From: DUZB01 sp964407525
Lineage (GTDB): Bacteria; Desulfobacterota; DSM-4660; Desulfatiglandales; Desulfatiglandaceae
Reading direction: 5' to 3'
Assembly (NCBI GenBank): GCA_964407525.1
Contig: CAYOWC010000030.1
Span: 1 to 27,331, forward strand
Length of the DNA stretch: 27,331 nt
Positions 15,791 through 24,354 of the stretch are shown here, in pieces (the first letter of the stretch is position 1; each line of letters starts with the position of its first letter). The notes under the pieces were generated by a model, which worked only from the letters and a program-made list of their open reading frames with translations, made no database searches and had not been told where the DNA came from. Both the position numbers and the translations under genes were made by a program.

Positions 15791-18700
15791 TTACTGGTAT
15801 TCATCAGCCCCGATATCGGGCGCCGATTGATTCCTGGCATCTCCATCAAAGTCAAACTTCAGGGAAGCAAACCCATAGGACCCGATAGCTTTCCCCATAT
15901 TTCTGGCAGGGGAGGAAGCTTGAATATGGTAGTCACCTTGTGGCGGCATGAGCGGGGTATAGCGGACTGCTATATTATTACCGCCCTCGTCAACAATGGT
16001 GGTTGTTTCCAGCGCGTTAAAATAGGTGCTTACCAGCAGTGGATCTGTATAGAAATTGAATGGCGGAGCACCGTAATCATAGCCGGTATTGGGGTCAACC
16101 TGCTGGGAAAGAAAACAGCGTACCGGCGTCAGATGGCGCGGTATACCTTCCCCTGGCGGCACATAGAGATCCCAGTAATCTCCAAGGGGATTCGGGGCAA
16201 GACCGCCGGCCCCGTCGTTGAGGGACGCGTCGTTATACCACGACCGGTTGTGCCAGATGATATTGTTTACAAGGACCGGGTTGGAGTAATCCGGCTCCAT
16301 GGGGCCGGAGGTCTCCAAAATGGTCTGAAGGACCTGGCTGTGCACGCCGGCCACTATCCCCGCCCCCTGTGGGGTGGAGTTTGCAGCTCCGGGCTCAAAG
16401 GACAGGTTGCTGGTGGCTGTGCTATCATTGTTGACTACGGTATTTTGCATGATATATCCCTTCAGCACGTCCTGCAGGAAAATGCCTCCCCCTGCGTTGC
16501 CCGCCACGTTATTGACAATCATATTGTTGAAGATTTTGATGGTGTACCAGCGCGTGGGCTGTCCGGGATAATCTTTCAGATCTTCTCCGTTTACGGCGAA
16601 CACATGGATTCCCGCGCCGCTTCCCGAACCGGTCAGATTCCCCTGGATCCAGTTGGCATCTACCGTGACGTTTCCGGTGCCTGTGCCACCGGCCACCTCG
16701 CTGCCGATGTAGATACCGCCGCCGTCTCCCGCATTATTGAGCAGGGCTCCAAAGAAACTCTCGTTAAAGAGAATCTGGTTTTCCCGGATCATATTTTCCC
16801 CGGGGCAGATGCCGCTGTGGTTGATACCGCCGCCGTTGAATCGGGAAAAATTACCCGCGATAATATTCTGCTCAATGAGGTAGTCGTAAGCATAATCATA
16901 GATGCTGATGCCTCCGCCACCCTGGACCCCGCCGTTACGGTGGACCTTGTTCCGGCGGACAACGATATTGTTATTATTGGCGCCCGGCCACTGGATGTTC
17001 TGCATGCCGAGGCAGATACCGCCACTGAAATTGCCCTGGTTCCCGGTAATCTCGTTGTTGGTGATTTCCAGGCCCACAGCCCCGGTGAACGCATAGATGC
17101 CGCCACCGGCCTTGCTTCCAAGAATCTTAAATCCGTCAATGGCCGCCTGGCCCCGGACCGTAAAAGGGTATCCCTTATTGAAATATTGGGGATTGCCGGG
17201 AATTGGCTCCTGCTCGGTCCCATCGGGATATTCCGTTTCACCGGTGACAAATATTCCCGGGGCCTCGTTCTGGACAAAGGGGCTGATGCCTCCTCCGAGA
17301 AAATCGGCGAAAGCAGCTCCACCCAGGCCTTCAGGGGGCGGAAGTGCAATTCGGTCGTGCCAAGCTTGCAGCCGCTCATAGGGAGTGGGGTTGCCATTAA
17401 TGGTGGTGCCTCCAGCTCCTGAGCCCTGCAGACGGACCGGTTTATTCATGATGACATTTTCAGTATAGGCCCCGGGGGCCACCAATATAAGAGCGCCTGC
17501 CCCGGTCGTGGGGGCATCGATAGCCGCCTGGATTGTTGGGAAATCACCGGGTACGGCAACCACATCGGTTGTTCCACAGTTCACGATATTGAGGGTCACC
17601 CCAATCTCAGTGGTTAACCCGTTATCCCCTCTGACGACCATGATCCGGCCTGTGGTCGCTGACCCGGGTACGGTAGTGGTGATCTGATCGTTGTTCCAGC
17701 TCTCGATGGTAAGCGGAAAACCGTCCAACGTGACGAAACCCGCGACATCGCTAAAACCGTAGTGTCTGGTTATCTTGAACGGACTGTTTGCTACCTGGGG
17801 GTCGTAGTCGGGATTGAGAACCAACCTGTCGCCCACCGATGTGATAGTGATGGTACTACCGTGGGTTCGAGTCGAACAGAGCAAGGGGCCTGCCTGAGGC
17901 TCGGGACCCAGGACCGATGCGATGACAGGGGTCCAGTTAGAGGGTTCGGTGTCTATGACCAGATTAGCTGATGCAAAAGCCGCCAACGGCACCAACGGGG
18001 TGTCCGTATAGGTCGTGACTCCCGGATAATACTGGAATGTCCACGGTGTGACGCTGAGGAGGGGGTTGTAATAAGGATCTTCACTCCCATCCGGCAGAAC
18101 CGGATCGTTCAAAACCATGGTGACCATATTGGGCGACATACCCGAAGGGGCCGCCACGTTATTGGTATAGGTGGACGGCATCAGGCAATTGTATCCGCCG
18201 TATTCGTCACTGTACATCCTTTGAAACTCTCTACCTGTCCAGTCCCGTAAGGAGATGGGTATCCAGGATGCAGCCAGTTTCTCCCCATAATTGGGGCTGG
18301 CCATATTGAACTCAGCACCCAGATCGTTGTTTACAAATCCTACCACCCGGCCCGATTTGGGCACATCGGTCATCAGGTAGAAATCCGCCGCAGCGTTGCG
18401 GGATTGGAATACGTTAATTTGTTTCATATTGCAGTCGGCAAGGATTTCTCCTGCCAGGGGGGCTTCCACTCCGGGAAACAGGGTCAGATAGTCAGGCACC
18501 ACATAGGAAGGCCCCACACATACGGATGGATTCAGAAGGACCCCATTGTCCGCAGAGACTCTCAACGTACTGGGGACCCATTCCACCCCAAAATCCACGT
18601 TCTTGTCCTCTGACCTTGCAACGTCGTACATCCCCTGACCCGTCATGCTGTTAGGCGGCACCACTTCGGCAATATAGGTGTTATTTTCCAGGTCACCGAA

Positions 18701-21115
18701 TGCATATCCGCCGTCAAATATCCCGGGCCTTACCTGGTTCCAGGTACCGAAGGAATCTGCGCATTCCTCAATTTCGATGCCGTGAATCACGGGAAGGTCC
18801 TGAATACACCCGCTCGGTTTATTGTCGTCCCAGCTGTCGGTGGTGGTGATTCGGATGGCATCGCCCCAGTTGAATTTGCCTACTTTCCCGCTGCGGTCCA
18901 CATCTTCCGGACCCGGCGATCCGGTGTATCCCGAATAAGTGGGATCTGTCCACTGGAAGGGATAATTGTCCACATCCGCCAGTTGGATACCTGGCTTTGC
19001 CTTGTCCCATACTCCATTCAAATTATAGTCCGTATCTTCCGGGCCCGGTAACCCGGTATAAGCAGGATCGAAGGGCTTGGTCCATTGGTAGGGTGGGGCA
19101 TCCACATCGGCCGGAAGGTCGTCAATCACACCGTCTTTATTGGAATCTTTATAGAGATTTACCTGCACTCTCGGTATCCCCGGTTCCCACGGTTCCGCAG
19201 TATCCAATCTAGGTTCATCCGACGCCCTGGTGGTGGCGTAATAGACGATCCCCGATATCCCGCCATTTTCACCATAACCATAATCTATCTTGCCCCAATT
19301 AATCTCATTATACTGGCCCAGAAAGGTCTGAGTAGCCTGGGTCAGGATTTCCCCCGTCTCTGTGCGTGACAAGTTATTTCCCGTATTGGGGTTGATGATG
19401 TCGGCGGTAGGTGGGTGCCCTTCGCTCTGGGGCTGGGGGAACAGTTGATCCCGTGAAGGCCAATCCCAGCCCTCATCGGGAAAGACCTCTCCACCGTAGT
19501 CCGCCACGGAGGTGATTCCCGTGGCCTTGAATCTGAGAAAGTCTACTTCCAATACCAGCCATTTGAAGAAAGGAAAGACTTCTGAAAAGGAGTATTCACC
19601 CATCTCGTTGGTGGCGGTGCCCTGGTAGATAGTACCGTCCCGGAAACGGAGGGTCAAGGCCTGTTCTGCTAATCCCGGCTCATCAGGATCAGGAAAGCCG
19701 CTCTGGTTGCTGTCGTAAAAGACCTTCCCGTCAATGTGACCGAACCACTGATAGACCAGGATGTTACCCAGATTAATGGCTTCACCCTCATGGACCGTCA
19801 CATTCCTGAAACCAAAGAGCATATCCAGAGGCTCATCCCAATTGACCAGGATATAGGAGCCTGCAGGCACGTTGTTGATCTTGAAATAGCCCGTTTTTGG
19901 ATCGCACTGGGCCGCATAGAGGCCGGCCGGGGCCAGTTCCGGTTGCGCATTAGAATCGTTCAACCCGACCCATGCATACGGCACCGGGGGCCCTGGGAAA
20001 AATCCCTGAAGAGTAGGGGGTCTGGAAAAATGATTGACACGAAAGGTCCCCTCGATGGTCCCGGTCCCTTCGGGTGGCGTGACATTCCAGGGGAGCATGT
20101 TCAGGGTTTGGCCTTTGAATTCCGAACTGGCCGGACTCAATTTCACAAAGCCGAAAATCGCATGCCAGGTACCGGCGCCAAAACCCTCTACAAATGCCCT
20201 GGGTTCATTGGGCTTGACCCAGGCATCAATGGTGGGGGTCCCCTCTATGGTGGTGGTCTGCGTCCAGGTCATGTTCATGCCGGCGTCATCTGTAACGGGG
20301 GGGATAACCCTGATACCATATTTACCGGGAACGATGTATTTTACCAGGGCCTCACCCACTATTAGATTATAGGGGTTTGCCCTGGGGTTGTAGTCTGGAT
20401 GATCCGGGTTCCTGGCCCTGTCATAATCGTATTGTGTGAGGGTTCTTATGACGCCATTCCCAAGGGTTTCGACCACGGGGACCCCTTCATCGTCTAACTT
20501 AATGGTGCCGTCCGCATTCTCTTCATAAACGGTCCCGAGGGGATTGCCGTAGGCATCATAAAACAGTTGTCCGCCGTAATCATAGAGAAAGGCGCCGGCC
20601 CCGCCTAAACCCGATTCACTGGGATCAGGACCGTCGTTGATCAGGTTGTGGTCCAGGAATGCATAAATGGAGATCTGGGCTGTGGGCCACGGGAGGGCAT
20701 CGACCACCACGTTCACGGTTTCCTGCCCCACTGCGACGGTGGTTCCGGCCATTCCATACCCTTCCGAGGGAAGGACAGATACGTAAAATCTTTTGTCCAG
20801 AAGCGACGCGGGGATATCCACCACCACAGAAGAAGTGTCAGATGTTCCGCGGGACAACACCGGGGCGTAACTGTTATGGATAGTGTTGCTGATACTGTCG
20901 GCAACGTTGGCGCCGGGCACTGTCAGATTGGTATTGTCTTCCTCTAGAAGCCAGCGAAAAGACTCCACCGGTTCCCCATCTGATCCCGTCACATTGAGGG
21001 TAAAGGCCCCGGCATTGGTCACAAATACCGCACCAAGGCACAAAACAAACGCGAAAAGAAGAAATCTCTGGAAGGTATCCGGCCTGTTTTGTGTTCTGAG
21101 CTTCTTCCGCCTCAT
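15791..21115 (-). CDS. giant secreted mosaic protein with SdrD_B-like modules and beta-helix
   Basis: This 1774-residue protein has a signal peptide cleaved near Ala37 and no lipobox, membrane anchor or LPXTG. Modules in order are: an N-terminal beta domain (38-145); SdrD_B/CnaB-like domains near 147-280, 456-600 and 619-665 (for example GKVFYDSNQSGFPDPDEPGL); a duplicated ~40-residue unit (675-757) with Asp-rich loops; an uncharacterised central part; an IPT/TIG-like domain (about 1105-1180); and a right-handed parallel beta-helix (about 1185-1640) opening with VPGDFPTIQAAID. It ends in DIGADEYQ, typical of secreted beta-helix proteins. Calcium-type loops include DSNKDGVIDD (657-666). It is likely a cell-surface scaffold or adhesin. 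AGGAG precedes the ATG, and a putative promoter lies upstream. The NosD copper-maturation factor is also a beta-helix, but kinship is not shown. Confidence 0.9.
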   Translation of the reverse strand: MRRKKLRTQNRPDTFQRFLLFAFVLCLGAVFVTNAGAFTLNVTGSDGEPVESFRWLLEEDNTNLTVPGANVADSISNTIHNSYAPVLSRGTSDTSSVVVDIPASLLDKRFYVSVLPSEGYGMAGTTVAVGQETVNVVVDALPWPTAQISIYAFLDHNLINDGPDPSESGLGGAGAFLYDYGGQLFYDAYGNPLGTVYEENADGTIKLDDEGVPVVETLGNGVIRTLTQYDYDRARNPDHPDYNPRANPYNLIVGEALVKYIVPGKYGIRVIPPVTDDAGMNMTWTQTTTIEGTPTIDAWVKPNEPRAFVEGFGAGTWHAIFGFVKLSPASSEFKGQTLNMLPWNVTPPEGTGTIEGTFRVNHFSRPPTLQGFFPGPPVPYAWVGLNDSNAQPELAPAGLYAAQCDPKTGYFKINNVPAGSYILVNWDEPLDMLFGFRNVTVHEGEAINLGNILVYQWFGHIDGKVFYDSNQSGFPDPDEPGLAEQALTLRFRDGTIYQGTATNEMGEYSFSEVFPFFKWLVLEVDFLRFKATGITSVADYGGEVFPDEGWDWPSRDQLFPQPQSEGHPPTADIINPNTGNNLSRTETGEILTQATQTFLGQYNEINWGKIDYGYGENGGISGIVYYATTRASDEPRLDTAEPWEPGIPRVQVNLYKDSNKDGVIDDLPADVDAPPYQWTKPFDPAYTGLPGPEDTDYNLNGVWDKAKPGIQLADVDNYPFQWTDPTYSGYTGSPGPEDVDRSGKVGKFNWGDAIRITTTDSWDDNKPSGCIQDLPVIHGIEIEECADSFGTWNQVRPGIFDGGYAFGDLENNTYIAEVVPPNSMTGQGMYDVARSEDKNVDFGVEWVPSTLRVSADNGVLLNPSVCVGPSYVVPDYLTLFPGVEAPLAGEILADCNMKQINVFQSRNAAADFYLMTDVPKSGRVVGFVNNDLGAEFNMASPNYGEKLAASWIPISLRDWTGREFQRMYSDEYGGYNCLMPSTYTNNVAAPSGMSPNMVTMVLNDPVLPDGSEDPYYNPLLSVTPWTFQYYPGVTTYTDTPLVPLAAFASANLVIDTEPSNWTPVIASVLGPEPQAGPLLCSTRTHGSTITITSVGDRLVLNPDYDPQVANSPFKITRHYGFSDVAGFVTLDGFPLTIESWNNDQITTTVPGSATTGRIMVVRGDNGLTTEIGVTLNIVNCGTTDVVAVPGDFPTIQAAIDAPTTGAGALILVAPGAYTENVIMNKPVRLQGSGAGGTTINGNPTPYERLQAWHDRIALPPPEGLGGAAFADFLGGGISPFVQNEAPGIFVTGETEYPDGTEQEPIPGNPQYFNKGYPFTVRGQAAIDGFKILGSKAGGGIYAFTGAVGLEITNNEITGNQGNFSGGICLGMQNIQWPGANNNNIVVRRNKVHRNGGVQGGGGISIYDYAYDYLIEQNIIAGNFSRFNGGGINHSGICPGENMIRENQILFNESFFGALLNNAGDGGGIYIGSEVAGGTGTGNVTVDANWIQGNLTGSGSGAGIHVFAVNGEDLKDYPGQPTRWYTIKIFNNMIVNNVAGNAGGGIFLQDVLKGYIMQNTVVNNDSTATSNLSFEPGAANSTPQGAGIVAGVHSQVLQTILETSGPMEPDYSNPVLVNNIIWHNRSWYNDASLNDGAGGLAPNPLGDYWDLYVPPGEGIPRHLTPVRCFLSQQVDPNTGYDYGAPPFNFYTDPLLVSTYFNALETTTIVDEGGNNIAVRYTPLMPPQGDYHIQASSPARNMGKAIGSYGFASLKFDFDGDARNQSAPDIGADEYQ

Positions 21116-21198
21116 GGCAATTCTCCTTTTTTACATAGTGTTCAGTTTATGGCTGACTTCAAGGTTGGTTAGCCTGCCTTTTTGTCGTAATTAGGTAC

Positions 21199-21227
21199 AC
21201 AATATGAACGACGGCCCCTGTTTTCAA
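21199..21227 (-). promoter_or_regulatory. putative promoter of the giant gene
   Basis: On the minus strand TTGAAA (21222-21227) and TATTGT (21199-21204) are separated by 17 bp, giving a leader of about 75 nt before the ATG at 21115. A palindrome lies 8 bp upstream of the -35 box, as at the barrel-gene promoter. Confidence 0.45.
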
Positions 21228-21251
21228 TGGGGGACAATACCGTATTTTGAC
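21225..21251 (-). promoter_or_regulatory. AATAC-N-GTATT box, copy 1
   Basis: A perfect 11-bp palindrome AATAC-C-GTATT (21236-21246 on the plus strand) is flanked by a G-run on one side and TTTTG on the other. A near-identical block is at 24352-24377. The centre lies near -49 from the predicted start of transcription of the giant gene, a usual place for an activator site. Confidence 0.45.
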
Positions 21252-21315
21252 TTCCAAAACAGAGTAGGGCTACAATAAAGGCCTCGAACCGTTGTATCTT
21301 TGAACCTCTACTGTC

Positions 21316-23178
21316 TTAATTGTTACCGTCTCCAGCCAACTTGTTTTCGTGGCAGAGGCCACAATGGATCTCGGAACCTTTGGGAATATTGACCGTGCCC
21401 ACATCGTCCACGGAGAAGCTTCTGTCCGCAGCAGCCTTGGAAATCACTGTCCCATCACCTACGATACCATGGCATGCCTGACAGGTCTGCGAGGACTTTT
21501 CAAAGAAATCCTCGTGGCCATCGACCCATGCCTGGCTGTTCACGTTATGCATACCGTGGGGGCCGTCCAGAGTAAGGGACAAACCGGTCCCGTGGCAGGC
21601 CGTGCATTCCACGATCATGCCGTCATGGCCCTGAATCGTTGTTGCGGTAAGATTGTCGTTGGCCTCACGGCTGGGCCAGACGGCATGGGGACTGCCATGG
21701 CACGACTCGCAGGCAACACCGTTATGTCCCAAGCTGTTTCGATAAAGGGTGTCCGTCTGTTCTGCGAACCGCTTGTTTTCGGCGATGATGAACGTGGCCA
21801 CATTGGGGCTGTCGGTGTAAGTACTCCTTCCGATGATCTGGTCCCCTGTATTGCTCAGGGCATCCCCGGTATGACACGATTCGCACCTTGGAAGATCGGT
21901 CCAGGGCTGGCGACCTGCCTGGCCCACCGCGTAAAGATTTCCGTGGCAGTTCATACAATCCAGTCCGGCTGTCTCCATGGCGCCCCTGGCGCATTTTGTT
22001 TTCTCCCCCGGGTGACAATAAAAACAATTATTTCCGCTGGGTGGCGGGGTCAGTATCCGGGACGCATGGAAGCCGTGGGTGGCCCGGGACATGTTTTTGT
22101 TGATCAGCTGTGGGCCTACCGGTCCTGTTTGCGCAAGATCCAGTGCCGCGGAGTAATGGCACGAGGCACACAGCACCGGTGTGCTGTTTACCAAATCCGT
22201 ACCCGCTCTGTAATCGTGAAGGATCAGGATGTTCTCTTTGTATTGAACCGTTAAATCCGTGCTGTCGCTCCATTGAATCTGCGCCAGGCTGGCGGCCTCA
22301 TTTCCCGTGTCGTGACAAGCTCCGCAGGCCATCTCATCCGATGCGGGAACCACCACGGGAAGTGAAGCAAGGACGGTTGAATCGCTCTTATCGACAGCCT
22401 GGGCCATCATCAATGGATATGGATTCCTCTTTGCATTGTCGTCTACTTCCGTAATGGGGATTCCTTCTGCTGAAAACCAGGTGGGAAGAGTACTTTTCGA
22501 GTGAAAGGGTTGGGGCGCATTTCCGGCGCCTGGCATCTTTGCCCCCAGAAGTCCTTCGTCTACTGCTGGGTCCAGTCCGAAAAGCGGCAACACATAGTCC
22601 CAGAAATTGGTTTTTCCAATGCTCGAGGTGTTAATGGATCCGGTGCTGTCAGCCATGGCCTTGTAGGTGACGCCCACAGTGGACCCTGAAATTTCAGGAG
22701 AAGACCCTTCCTTGATGACCTGTGCGTGAAGAACATTAAAGAGGGGAAGAATGCTGAATACGGAAAAGTCCGAATCATAACAGTGCATGCCGAGATCGTT
22801 GAAGGCAAATACCTGGTAGCCTTGGGATCCCTGTTGAGGGATTTTGATTTCTTCAATATTGGAATAGGCGCTCAAGCCGGTGCTGTCAAAGGACTGTACT
22901 GCCGCATAATAGGCATCGCCGGGATTAAGATTGCCGGAGACCATGTTTATGTCGCCCATATTGACGGTGACGATAGAACCCACCCCCGTATAGGGGATAG
23001 GGGCAATGGAAACGAAATAGTCTGTGGCGCCTTCCACGGCACTCCAGGAAATGGTCAATCTGGTTCCGGCAACGACAGAGCTGAGAACCGGAGGAGCAGG
23101 TAAGGCCAGTGCTGTGCCTGAAAAAGTTGTTAATAAGACAATGGCGATCATTCCCAAAAGATATCTCATTCGTCTCAT
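21316..23178 (-). CDS. nonaheme c-type cytochrome with fibronectin-like N terminus
   Basis: This secreted 620-residue protein (signal peptide about 1-26) has nine CXXCH heme sites: 285 (CGACH), 337 (CASCH), 385 (CFYCH), 408 (CMNCH), 432 and 490 (CESCH), 525 (CTACH), 566 (CQACH) and 606 (CGLCH). Residues 28-113 form a fibronectin type III-like domain. Residues 120-282 are heme-free and begin with the conserved-looking AFNDLGMHCYDSDFSVFSI. Such proteins move electrons in the periplasm or at the outer surface. There is no lipobox. The start at 23178 is set by AAGGAGG 5 bp upstream; a longer frame to 23232 lacks such a site and would spoil the signal peptide. Between a surface scaffold gene and a barrel gene, extracellular electron transfer is a reasonable inference. 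Confidence 0.94.
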   Translation of the reverse strand: MRRMRYLLGMIAIVLLTTFSGTALALPAPPVLSSVVAGTRLTISWSAVEGATDYFVSIAPIPYTGVGSIVTVNMGDINMVSGNLNPGDAYYAAVQSFDSTGLSAYSNIEEIKIPQQGSQGYQVFAFNDLGMHCYDSDFSVFSILPLFNVLHAQVIKEGSSPEISGSTVGVTYKAMADSTGSINTSSIGKTNFWDYVLPLFGLDPAVDEGLLGAKMPGAGNAPQPFHSKSTLPTWFSAEGIPITEVDDNAKRNPYPLMMAQAVDKSDSTVLASLPVVVPASDEMACGACHDTGNEAASLAQIQWSDSTDLTVQYKENILILHDYRAGTDLVNSTPVLCASCHYSAALDLAQTGPVGPQLINKNMSRATHGFHASRILTPPPSGNNCFYCHPGEKTKCARGAMETAGLDCMNCHGNLYAVGQAGRQPWTDLPRCESCHTGDALSNTGDQIIGRSTYTDSPNVATFIIAENKRFAEQTDTLYRNSLGHNGVACESCHGSPHAVWPSREANDNLTATTIQGHDGMIVECTACHGTGLSLTLDGPHGMHNVNSQAWVDGHEDFFEKSSQTCQACHGIVGDGTVISKAAADRSFSVDDVGTVNIPKGSEIHCGLCHENKLAGDGNN

Positions 23179-23222
23179 TTTCTCCTCCTTAATATTTAGA
23201 AGTTGTTCGATAAAAGCATACC

Positions 23223-23238
23223 AGCAGGGCAAATGCCG
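23223..23238 (-). promoter_or_regulatory. possible sigma-54 promoter of the cytochrome gene
   Basis: The minus strand reads CGGCATTTGCCCTGCT, with GG and GC ten bases apart as in -24/-12 promoters, about 45 bp before the ATG at 23178. It has several mismatches to the full consensus, and no sigma-54 activator is encoded in the window, so this is only a candidate. Confidence 0.22.
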
Positions 23239-23241
23239 GTC

Positions 23242-23437
23242 AGGATCGTGGACGTAATAACTTTCGTAAGTAGGCGCATAGATTTGGGTCAGGTTCGGAG
23301 TCTTCGCTTACCTGTTCGATATGGGATCACAAAAGCTGAAGTATGTCGCTATTTCAATGTTTTTGTGATTTCATATCGGGCGAAAATGGTCTGAAGTTAT
23401 GATGTATAGTTGAGGAAGTTATTGCGTCCACGATCCT
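23242..23437. repeat. 196-bp nested inverted repeat (MITE-like or structured leader)
   Basis: The outer arms 23242-23265 and 23414-23437 match over 24 positions (22 Watson-Crick pairs and two G-T). The inner arms 23317-23334 and 23361-23378 match over 18 (16 pairs and two G-T) around a 26-nt loop. The outer end lies on the last base of the barrel gene stop codon. The element fills most of the 258-bp gap between the barrel and cytochrome genes. No target duplication is evident and no T tract follows the inner stem. It may be a miniature transposon, or a large RNA structure that tunes cytochrome expression. Confidence 0.8.
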
Positions 23438-24261
23438 TAAAAACAGTAGCTGATGCCCAGGCTCAAAGCCGTACGGCTGATAAATGTGCCCTGAAGGTTC
23501 GCCTTGAAGTGCTCTCCCATATCGAAATCCATGCCCACCAGGGCACTGAAATTGTCTTCATTTGAGAAAGATGAATCATAATTCACCGACCCGATGTTGG
23601 GATCTTGATTGTTCCACTGTCCGTCAAAGCTGGCCTCAGACCAGCTGAAACCCGCACCCACATAAGGTGTGAAAAACCCGATGGTCCAGTAAGCAGTGGC
23701 TACAGCATCCACCTGCCAGTAATCGAGATTATCGTCCGTGTTCCAGCCAAGTTGACTGGATGTCTCGCCGGTTTCCTGATTCCGCCAGTCCTTGACTTCC
23801 CGGTTGTCGTAGCGCAGATACTGTGCTCCAATTTCCACCCCGAAGCCATTATCCAGCTCAAGAGGCTTCCCCTTCGCCCCCACGGCCCACACAAAATTGC
23901 TTTCCAGGTTCCCTTTCCAGTCATTGCCCGCCTGTTTGTCGAGCCATGTTCCGCCATCAGCCATACCTAGCCTGGCAAAAAGGTTTATCTGGTCAATGAG
24001 CCCATAGGTGATGGTTGCCATGTAGATCCCATCATCCTCAAATTCGGCGCCTTTCCTACTGGTGTCACTGGTGCCGTTCGAAAAGCTTCTCTTCAGGTCG
24101 TAATCCGAAAAACTCTGCTTGATAACAACGGTACCCTGAAGGCCTAAATCAATCTGGCCTTTTTTGATAAGTTTAGCTGGATTTCCCAACTCCTGAGCAG
24201 ATGCAATATTTGCAATGAAAACCACGATAGCTACCAACGTGAAAGCCAACAACCTTTTCAT
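23437..24261 (-). CDS. small outer-membrane beta-barrel protein
   Basis: This 274-residue protein has a signal peptide (1-22, ending ANIASA) and alternating aromatic/polar strands throughout, such as GQIDLGLQGTVVIKQ, FFTPYVGAGFSW and NFSALVGMDFDMG. It ends in LSLGISYCF, with the terminal Phe recognised by the Bam machinery. About 10-12 strands would fit, much smaller than the porins of known porin-cytochrome conduits. It resembles OmpW/opacity-type barrels in general layout only. It is the first gene of the minus-strand run, with GGAGG before the ATG and a putative promoter at 24326-24354. It may be a surface receptor, pore or anchor for the cytochrome and scaffold proteins; no specific function can be read. 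Confidence 0.85.
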   Translation of the reverse strand: MKRLLAFTLVAIVVFIANIASAQELGNPAKLIKKGQIDLGLQGTVVIKQSFSDYDLKRSFSNGTSDTSRKGAEFEDDGIYMATITYGLIDQINLFARLGMADGGTWLDKQAGNDWKGNLESNFVWAVGAKGKPLELDNGFGVEIGAQYLRYDNREVKDWRNQETGETSSQLGWNTDDNLDYWQVDAVATAYWTIGFFTPYVGAGFSWSEASFDGQWNNQDPNIGSVNYDSSFSNEDNFSALVGMDFDMGEHFKANLQGTFISRTALSLGISYCF

Positions 24262-24325
24262 GCTTCTTCCTCCCTTATGAGCAGTTAATAGTAGGCCATT
24301 TCAATAAAGCACAAATCCATTATCT

Positions 24326-24354
24326 ATTTTACACGAAACAAAAAATGTGGTAAA
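24326..24354 (-). promoter_or_regulatory. putative promoter of the barrel-cytochrome run
   Basis: On the minus strand TTTACC (24349-24354) and TAAAAT (24326-24331, five of six matches) are 17 bp apart, about 65 bp before the ATG at 24261. The AATAC-N-GTATT box lies 7 bp upstream of the -35 element. Confidence 0.45.

Noticed and set aside
15770..17422. 550-codon open frame on the plus strand opposite the giant gene
   Set aside because: It is antisense to an evident beta-helix coding region, has no good ribosome site, and its translation shows no domain or signal peptide. Long shadow frames are common opposite G/C-biased codons.
15791..21115. Calling the giant protein NosD
   Set aside because: Only the broad beta-helix fold is shared. 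It is about four times longer, and its helix resembles secreted surface beta-helix proteins ending in DIGADEYQ.
21349..22254. 301-codon open frame opposite the cytochrome gene
   Set aside because: It is antisense to a region with regular CXXCH motifs; the translation is rich in Cys, Gly and Pro with no recognisable fold.
23179..23232. Longer N terminus for the cytochrome
   Set aside because: The frame is open, but the AAGGAGG site and signal peptide fix the start at 23178; the extension would start at a TTG without a ribosome site.
23317..23378. Inner hairpin as an intrinsic terminator of the barrel gene
   Set aside because: The stem is long but A/T-rich, has a 26-nt loop and no T tract on the minus strand; it is better seen as part of the nested repeat.
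23437..23970. Plus-strand frame of 121 codons within the barrel gene
   Set aside because: It is a shadow of the barrel coding strand, with no ribosome site or recognisable domain.
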